A DNA stretch of 64,000 nt from Salticus scenicus (Eukaryota > Arthropoda > Arachnida > Araneae > Salticidae). The position numbers were made by a program, and so were the translations under genes. The notes under the pieces were generated by a model, which was not told the origin of the DNA, did no database searches, and worked only from the letters and a program-made list of their open reading frames with translations. Every line of letters begins with the position of its first letter. The first letter of the stretch is position 1. The DNA is taken from positions 1-64,000 of the forward strand of contig CAWVNO010001142.1 of assembly GCA_963930645.1 (NCBI GenBank), in the 5' to 3' direction. Below, piece after piece: positions 58,030 through 64,000 of this stretch.

Positions 58030-58870
58030 TACATGAAATAAAAGTACATTCGTTAAAATATTTATTTTAAATACGTATAAGTTCATAAAAAATTATAAAG
58101 CTTTCGCGTTTTCGGCAACATTGCTATGCATTTGTTTACATTTATAATACTTAAATAAAAAGATGAATTTCAATTATATTAAAATGAAATGAAATAAAAA
58201 TGCAGTTATTTAATTGTTGTGCTCAAAAGAAAGCACATATATTTTTTTAAAAGAATGTAAAATATATACATTTTACTATATGATCGCGATATGTTTGTTT
58301 ACATTTCAGATATTTCAGTAAAATTATGAATTTTAATTTTATGAGTAAAAATAAAATATAAGTACATTTTTTAAAATATTTGTTCAAAATAAAACACTTA
58401 TATTTTTCAATTTAAAAAGAAATACACAATATATGAAGTTATTTGTAATATTGATATGTTTGTTTACCTTTTAAATACTTCAATATTGTCATGAATTACT
58501 TCAGTAAGACGATGAATTTAAATTACATCAAAATGAAATAAAAATGCAGTTATTTAAATGTTTCGCTCAAAAGAAAGCGCACGTATTTGTTTAAAAAAAT
58601 CTAAAATATATAAATTTTGCTGTACTAGTGTGATTTGTTTGTTTACATTTCAGATATTTCAGTAAAATTGTGGATTTTAATTTTATGAGTAAAAATGAAA
58701 TAAAAATACATTCTTTAAAATAGTTTGTTCAAAATAAAACACTTTATAATTTTCAATTTAAAAAGAAATACATAATATATTCAGTTATCTGTAATATTAT
58801 GATATGTTTGTTTACCTTTTAAATACTTCAATATTATGAATTTTAATATTAAAAGTAAACTAAATATTGG
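58030..58870. repeat. Satellite-like tandem repeat, ~165 bp unit in ~330 bp pairs
   Basis: GATATGTTTGTTTAC recurs at about 58290, 58455 and 58802, with variants near 58125 and 58632. Alternate units share either TTTCAGATATTTCAGTAAAA or TTTTAAATACTTCAATAT. This gives a dimeric higher-order pattern. Confidence 0.8.
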
Positions 58871-60000
58871 AAATAGGAGAAATTAATATTTATGTCAGAC
58901 TTTAAACTCATATTAAATTTATTATTTCCCCATTTAAAAAAAGTTTCAGCATAACAATTTAAAACAATTATTAGTATCAGTTTACAAATAAAATAGGTTC
59001 CTTAATAACAGAAATTAGAAGGGTACTAAAATCACTTACTGAATTTTTGGTTGTTGAACTCCAAGTGTATTTTAATTATATTACAATTATTATTTCGTCC
59101 CATGTAACATGCTGAGTGATTGGTAATTGATCAGCACAAATTAATAATTGATTTATCTTCTAATACAGCTAAATTTTCGCAATCCACTAATCAACAAATC
59201 AGTTGTGACAGTGTTTGTTTACATTGCAATTGATATGTGGACTTCAGAGAATTGTGGATTTTTGAGAGATGATTATACTTCACTTTGCATGAAAGAAGAA
59301 ATGTATGAAATTTTGTACTGCAGCAATCAATAATATGCATGTATGTATCATATGTATTTATGTAATCAGTAATATGCTTAATGTACATGAAAAAAAAAAA
59401 AAGATCTTCGGATACAGCTAACTTGTCTTGCATGAAAATCTGTACTGTAGCGGAAAGTAATATGAATATACAAAAAAGTCTGATATCAGAATGGACTCAT
59501 GATCACTTTTTTCATTCTTGCACCGAAAAGGAGGGAAGGGCAGTTGATAAAACACAATCCAGAAAAAAAAAAAAAAAATGATACGTGGTGGTGGGTCTAA
59601 CATTATGATAGCACAGTTTAAAAACAAAGCAAAATGATTTTGCGCTTTCATGTTTAAGCTACAAATGAAAATTTATAGTAGTACTGAAAATTATTTCAAC
59701 TGAATTATTCATTTGAGTATTCACTTGCTGTATAAATACAAATTTTTCGCATATTTTTGAGTAAAATTTGATAGCATATCAAATATGAAAGAAACGCCTC
59801 TAGAAAAGAAACGCCTCTCTCTCATTGAAATCCGAGACAGACAGTTGGATGATGTTCCTTGTAAGTAAAAGAAATCACTGGTATCCAAAGAATTAATTAA
59901 CTTTCGAAAAAGCTAAAATAGGGCTTGCCTATTTTCGCTAAAATGCTAAAGTAATTTTTTTGCCAGGTTAAACCCTGTCAGTAAATATACTCCAAATTAA
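58871..60000. other. AT-rich DNA without a supported gene
   Basis: Only short open frames. DMWTSENC near 59236-59260 recalls a hAT transposase motif but is too short to call. Confidence 0.4.
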
Positions 60001-60006
60001 TAAATA

Positions 60007-60191
60007 CGAAACTTTGAATAAACACCATAAAATGCAAGAACTTGCAACATTTGTTTCAGGTTAAAAGAAAACACAACACTTCATCAAGGCGAATAAAGTA
60101 GGCAAGAGTGCTGCCGAAGGGTCATGTTTTCTTTTCACCTGAAACAATTATTGTGAACTCTTGCATTTTATGGTGTTTATTCAAAGTTTTG
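60007..60191. mobile_element. Foldback MITE, relative of 43967-44213
   Basis: The ends CGAAACTTTGAATAAACACC and its complement are flanked by TA on both sides. The hairpin is shorter and more diverged. Confidence 0.75.
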
Positions 60192-60199
60192 TACTTATT

Positions 60200-61400
60200 A
60201 CTTTTAAACCTCAGTTCTGTGGTGTTTATTTATTTATTTTTTTTAATATATATATATATATATAATACTCCAAAATGTTTAAGCAATGATCAACAATTTT
60301 TTACAAAAGAAAAATTATATTCATTGTTTAAATATGGGGTATGACAGAAATAGTTTCAAAACATTTTGCTCATGTTGGCTTGTTGGTATTTTTAAAACTA
60401 TTTTCATTGGAAAACATGTGCTACTACTGCCACTTTTAACATGTTATTACAAAAGTTACATTGAAATGTGTTACTACATAAAAACAATTTCATAAAATTT
60501 TCAATTATCCAGATACTTTATACAGAGGATTAAAGAAAGAAAAAATTAAAATAAAAAAAAGTACTAAGATTTTTTTTTTTTTTTACACACAAGTTTATTT
60601 CATTTTAATTTTAAACTGCAGAAATATTTTTGTGTGTACTCATTTTTATCCACTACATAACTTAATGAGATACCACAATTTGTTTCATGTTTTATAAAGA
60701 TAATAAATTTTAACAAAATATTAATTATGTTCCTATTTGAATTTTAAAAAAAGGTCACTTTAAACAGCAGACAACAGGCATTGGCTACTGCCTGCTTTCA
60801 AAAGAGTATACTTGAAAATCGAAGGGAAGTAGCATAAACATTTAACAAACATACTTAATACATGATTATTGCTAATTTAATATCCCTTTGATTTATTACT
60901 TCTGATCTGGAAAATGTATGATGTAATATACACGATGATATTACTTACATGATTTGATTTTATGAGCAATCTATGTATTGCTATTATACATCACAGTTTT
61001 TCAGCAATGTTCTATCACTTTCAATAATGTATTCTTTAAAAAATATATGTGCTCTAATGCGGAGCATGTCAAAGAAGCAACAAAAGACGTAGATTAAGAT
61101 TATCACACGGTACATTTAAACAAATTCGATTAAAAGAAAAAATAAATAAATAAATAATAAAAAAAGCAATTTAAACACAGTTATTTCAAATGTAAACAAG
61201 ATTTGATCGATCCGCTTTATGACGTAGTGCGCGAGAAATCTCAAATAGCTAAAAATTCGCGCATCTATGAAATGGCACCCCCCTGGGTCAAACGTGATCT
61301 GCCGGTGCTTCCAGGAAATCTAAAATCAATCTCAAAGTGAAAAAGTAAGTCACTGGACGCGTAGCGCCATCTAGTGACCTTCATGCATCCAATTGTTTAG
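60200..61400. other. AT-rich DNA, partly LTR of the right-edge BEL element
   Basis: No gene. The GC-richer part at 61200-61418 probably belongs to the BEL/Pao 3' LTR, whose far end I could not place. Confidence 0.4.
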
Positions 61401-61418
61401 GGAGATATTTTCCACACA

Positions 61419-61428
61419 CTCCCCGCCC
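61419..61428 (-). other. Polypurine tract and 3' LTR start of second BEL/Pao
   Basis: On the minus strand GGGCGGGGAG is followed at 61418 by TGTGTGG, a typical polypurine tract to LTR junction, about 520 bases after the original pol stop. Confidence 0.45.
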
Positions 61429-61939
61429 AATTAGATGCATCAAAAAGCATCTAATTATTAACAAAAATCAGTAAGTACTGATAATCAAAATCTATTTTCA
61501 TCTAAATATAATAATATCAAAAAATATTCAGCATCGACATCAAATTATTATTTTTTTTTTCAAAACAATTCTATAATCAATAAGTACATATCAACTTGAT
61601 ATTCAATAATTCAATTCTAAGTGGTTTAGTAAAAATCAAAATACAGACACTAAATAATACTAATTAAAATTTCAATATTAACAAAATTGCATACTTATTC
61701 AAATTTCTTGCATATTTGAACACCTTATTGTAAAATAAACAATCATTAATTACAGATGTAAAGCAAATGCACTAAATTGTATAACGATATAAATGTAAAC
61801 AAACAGATTATTATTAATTTTTTAATTTGAAAATTATCATCGTAAAAGGATCTTAAATGTAAAGAAAAAAAAAATGAAAAGGGTATATAATAAAAAATTA
61901 GAGTTCCAAAAGAAAAGTCTTTTTTCCAGTTATAAAGTC

Positions 61940-64000
61940 TTAAACTATTTCTAAGGGATACAAATGTTGTATAGTTCTTTTTAAAAAACCATTACCTGTT
62001 CTTACTTCATAGGATCAAATTTGGTTATCTCTTCCAATCATTACCTTTTCGATTCTGCCAATTTTCCACAATAGTTTATTTTTTGTATCCTCATCTATTA
62101 GAACTATATCTCCAGTTTTCAGCTCGGGTTGAGCGGTAGGATTTTTTACTGAATGGGCTGTTCTCAAGTCCATGAGATATTGATGCTTCCACTTTGACCA
62201 CAGCTGTTTTAGTAGCAGTGACTGATACTTCTTTCGTCGCAAAGCAGTTAACCGAGTTGAAGCCTTTTCGATGATATCACTAAAATTTACAGGGTAAGTA
62301 ATTGGTCGTCCGATGGTTAAAAAATCCATTGGAGTCAAAGGACTTGGTTCGTCATTTTCACTGTACACATATGTGATGGGACGTAAATTTAGAACGGCTT
62401 CAACTTCTACTAGCAAAGTTGACATCTCATCTTGATTTAATAAGGCTTTTCCAAGAATTTTTCTAATACAGTCTTTCACAGATCTTACAAGACGCTCATA
62501 GAAACCGCCCCACCAGGCTGCTCTCTCAACAATATTCTTCCAAATAATTCGTTCTTTGGCAAAAAATGTGAGGAGCGAATTATCGGCTAAGACCTTGTGC
62601 AACTGTTCAATTTCTTGTTTTGCTCTCTTGAAAGTTTTGGCATTGTCAGAATAAATTACTTTACAATTGCCTCTTCGTCCAAGGAATCGTCTAAATGCTA
62701 GCAAAAAGGAATCTGTAGTCATATCTTTTACGAGTTCTAAATGAAGGGCTCTTGTAATAGCACAAGTAAATAAAACTATGAAAGTTTTCTTGATATCAGT
62801 TCCTTCTTTTGCATAAATAGGACCAGCAAAATCCAGTCCACAAATCGAAAAAGGTGGAGATTCAGATGAACGATCTCTTGGTAAAGGAGTACTTATTTGA
62901 TTCGAATTCTTAGCAGTGTACTTGCGACATATCATGCAATTTTTGATAATTTTCTTTACTAGTTGTCTTCCTTTTATGATCCAGAATTGTTTCCTAATTT
63001 TTGATAAAGTACAAGCAGTTCCACCATGCATTGTTCTCTCATGATCTCGATAAACAATCAGTTGTGTTAACCAAGACTCTTTAGGTAAAATTTTCGGATG
63101 TTTCTCTTCAAGGGTTAAGTCACTAAAATTCAACCTTCCTTCAAGCTTTAGGATTTTGTCTTCATCTAAAAATGGAAGAAAGTTAACCAAGGGAGAATCT
63201 TTATTCAAGGGTTTGTTGTTTTCTAATGCTTCGATTTCTTCTTTAAAAAAGCGTCTTTGTTCATTTTTGACAAGAAAATTCTCTGCTTCTATTAACTCTT
63301 CTGTATTCAAAGGACCATGATTTCTTGTCGAATTTTTGAGAATGTTTACAAATCTTCTTACATAAGCAGTGATTCTAACTAATTTTTCTAGATTACTATA
63401 CTTTTTAATATATATGGGATTTTCTGGTTCTTGAACTATGCATTCACACTGAATTACATCTTTAAGATTCTTCTTATATTCTAACTCCTCAATCTCGACC
63501 TTTTGTTCATTATCAGGTCTAGGCCAAAATTCAGAAGGTAAGCTGAGCCAATCTGGTCCATGTAACCAAAACCTTTCGTTTATCAATTTTGAAATTGTTG
63601 AACCTCTTGAAACGATATCTGCAGGATTGTCTGCTCCAGGGCAATGATGCCAATTCGAAGAAGTCAGATTTTGGATTTCTGCAACTCTATTCTTAACAAA
63701 GGGTTTAAATTTTTCAGGTAGCCCCTTAATCCAAAAATAAGTTATTTTTGAATCTGTCCAATAATAACAAGTTATATCAAGTTTTAAGGCTTTCAAAATA
63801 TTACTGCTTAATCTAGCGGATAATAAAGCGCTCATTAGTTCGAGTTTAGGAAGTGTTAACTTCTTCGGAGGAGCTATCCTGTTTTTCGAGGAGATGAAAG
63901 TTGTTGATATTTTCTCATCATATGTGACTAAGCGAAGATAAGCCACAGTGCCATAGGCTTTGATACTTGCATCACAAAAAACATGAAGTTCAAATTTTTT
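61940..64000 (-). pseudogene. pol: Second BEL/Pao pol (RNase H, integrase), partial at window edge
   Basis: Open from the right edge (FELHVFCDASIKAYG, RNase H) down to a TGA at 62015-62017. It continues in the same frame with BEL-like C-terminal sequence to a natural stop at 61940-61942, so one nonsense codon removes about the last 24 residues. The integrase has the zinc site (MHGGT...CMICRKY) and catalytic residues in GLDFAGP, IYSDNAK and GGFYERL. A DUF5641-like region follows. The sequence differs clearly from the BEL element at 24654-30875, so it is another family. Reverse transcriptase, gag and the 5' LTR lie outside the window. Confidence 0.88.

Noticed and set aside
59148..59333. Possible hAT transposase fragment (DMWTSENC)
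   Set aside because: Only about eight residues match and nothing adjacent supports it.

Overview
This is an AT-rich eukaryotic window made almost entirely of mobile DNA. Evidence for a eukaryote: LTR retrotransposons, a Penelope-like element, Helitron-type ends, C2H2 zinc fingers, a Bcl-2-fold protein, splice sites, and abundant poly(A), (TG)n and (GA)n tracts. The BEL/Pao and Ty3 families, and a TCAGT-type initiator in one LTR, suggest an arthropod. An arachnid is my best guess, but this is inference only. No ordinary host gene with several exons is visible.

Layout. 1-10122 is a giant inverted duplication: two ~5 kb arms around a 99 bp spacer. Each arm carries a Penelope-like element (PLE), so the two elements diverge head to head. 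The left reverse transcriptase/GIY-YIG frame is open and the right one has a single nonsense codon. The PLE terminal repeats carry a hammerhead-like motif. 10161-16785 is a complete Ty3-type LTR retrotransposon whose two 633 bp LTRs look identical. Its gag and pol are intact and joined by a textbook -1 slippery site.

17451-31669 is a second large inverted repeat with ~2.2 kb arms. Each arm carries an intronless Bcl-2-like gene: the left is intact, the right is frameshifted. The single-copy centre holds a seven-finger C2H2 gene with one nonsense codon and one frameshift. A 6.2 kb BEL/Pao element (24654-30875, 5 bp target duplication) later split the right arm. 31700-34052 holds tandemly duplicated dispersed repeats.

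34053-51632 is a stack of insertions that can be ordered. An outer Helitron-like element sits in an older repeat. A related Helitron-like element (35192-51177, minus strand) sits inside it. A 13.84 kb element (36802-50642) with 13 bp terminal inverted repeats and a TA target duplication sits inside that. This last element carries two THAP-domain exons with splice sites, and has been invaded by further Helitron-like elements and MITEs.

51633-61400 holds more copies of the same repeat families, satellites and bare AT-rich DNA. 61940-64000 is the C-terminal half of a second BEL/Pao pol, running off the right edge.

The most unusual item is the Bcl-2/zinc-finger inverted-repeat unit. Next are the 13.8 kb TA-flanked THAP-bearing element and the PLE palindrome with its hammerhead-like motifs.
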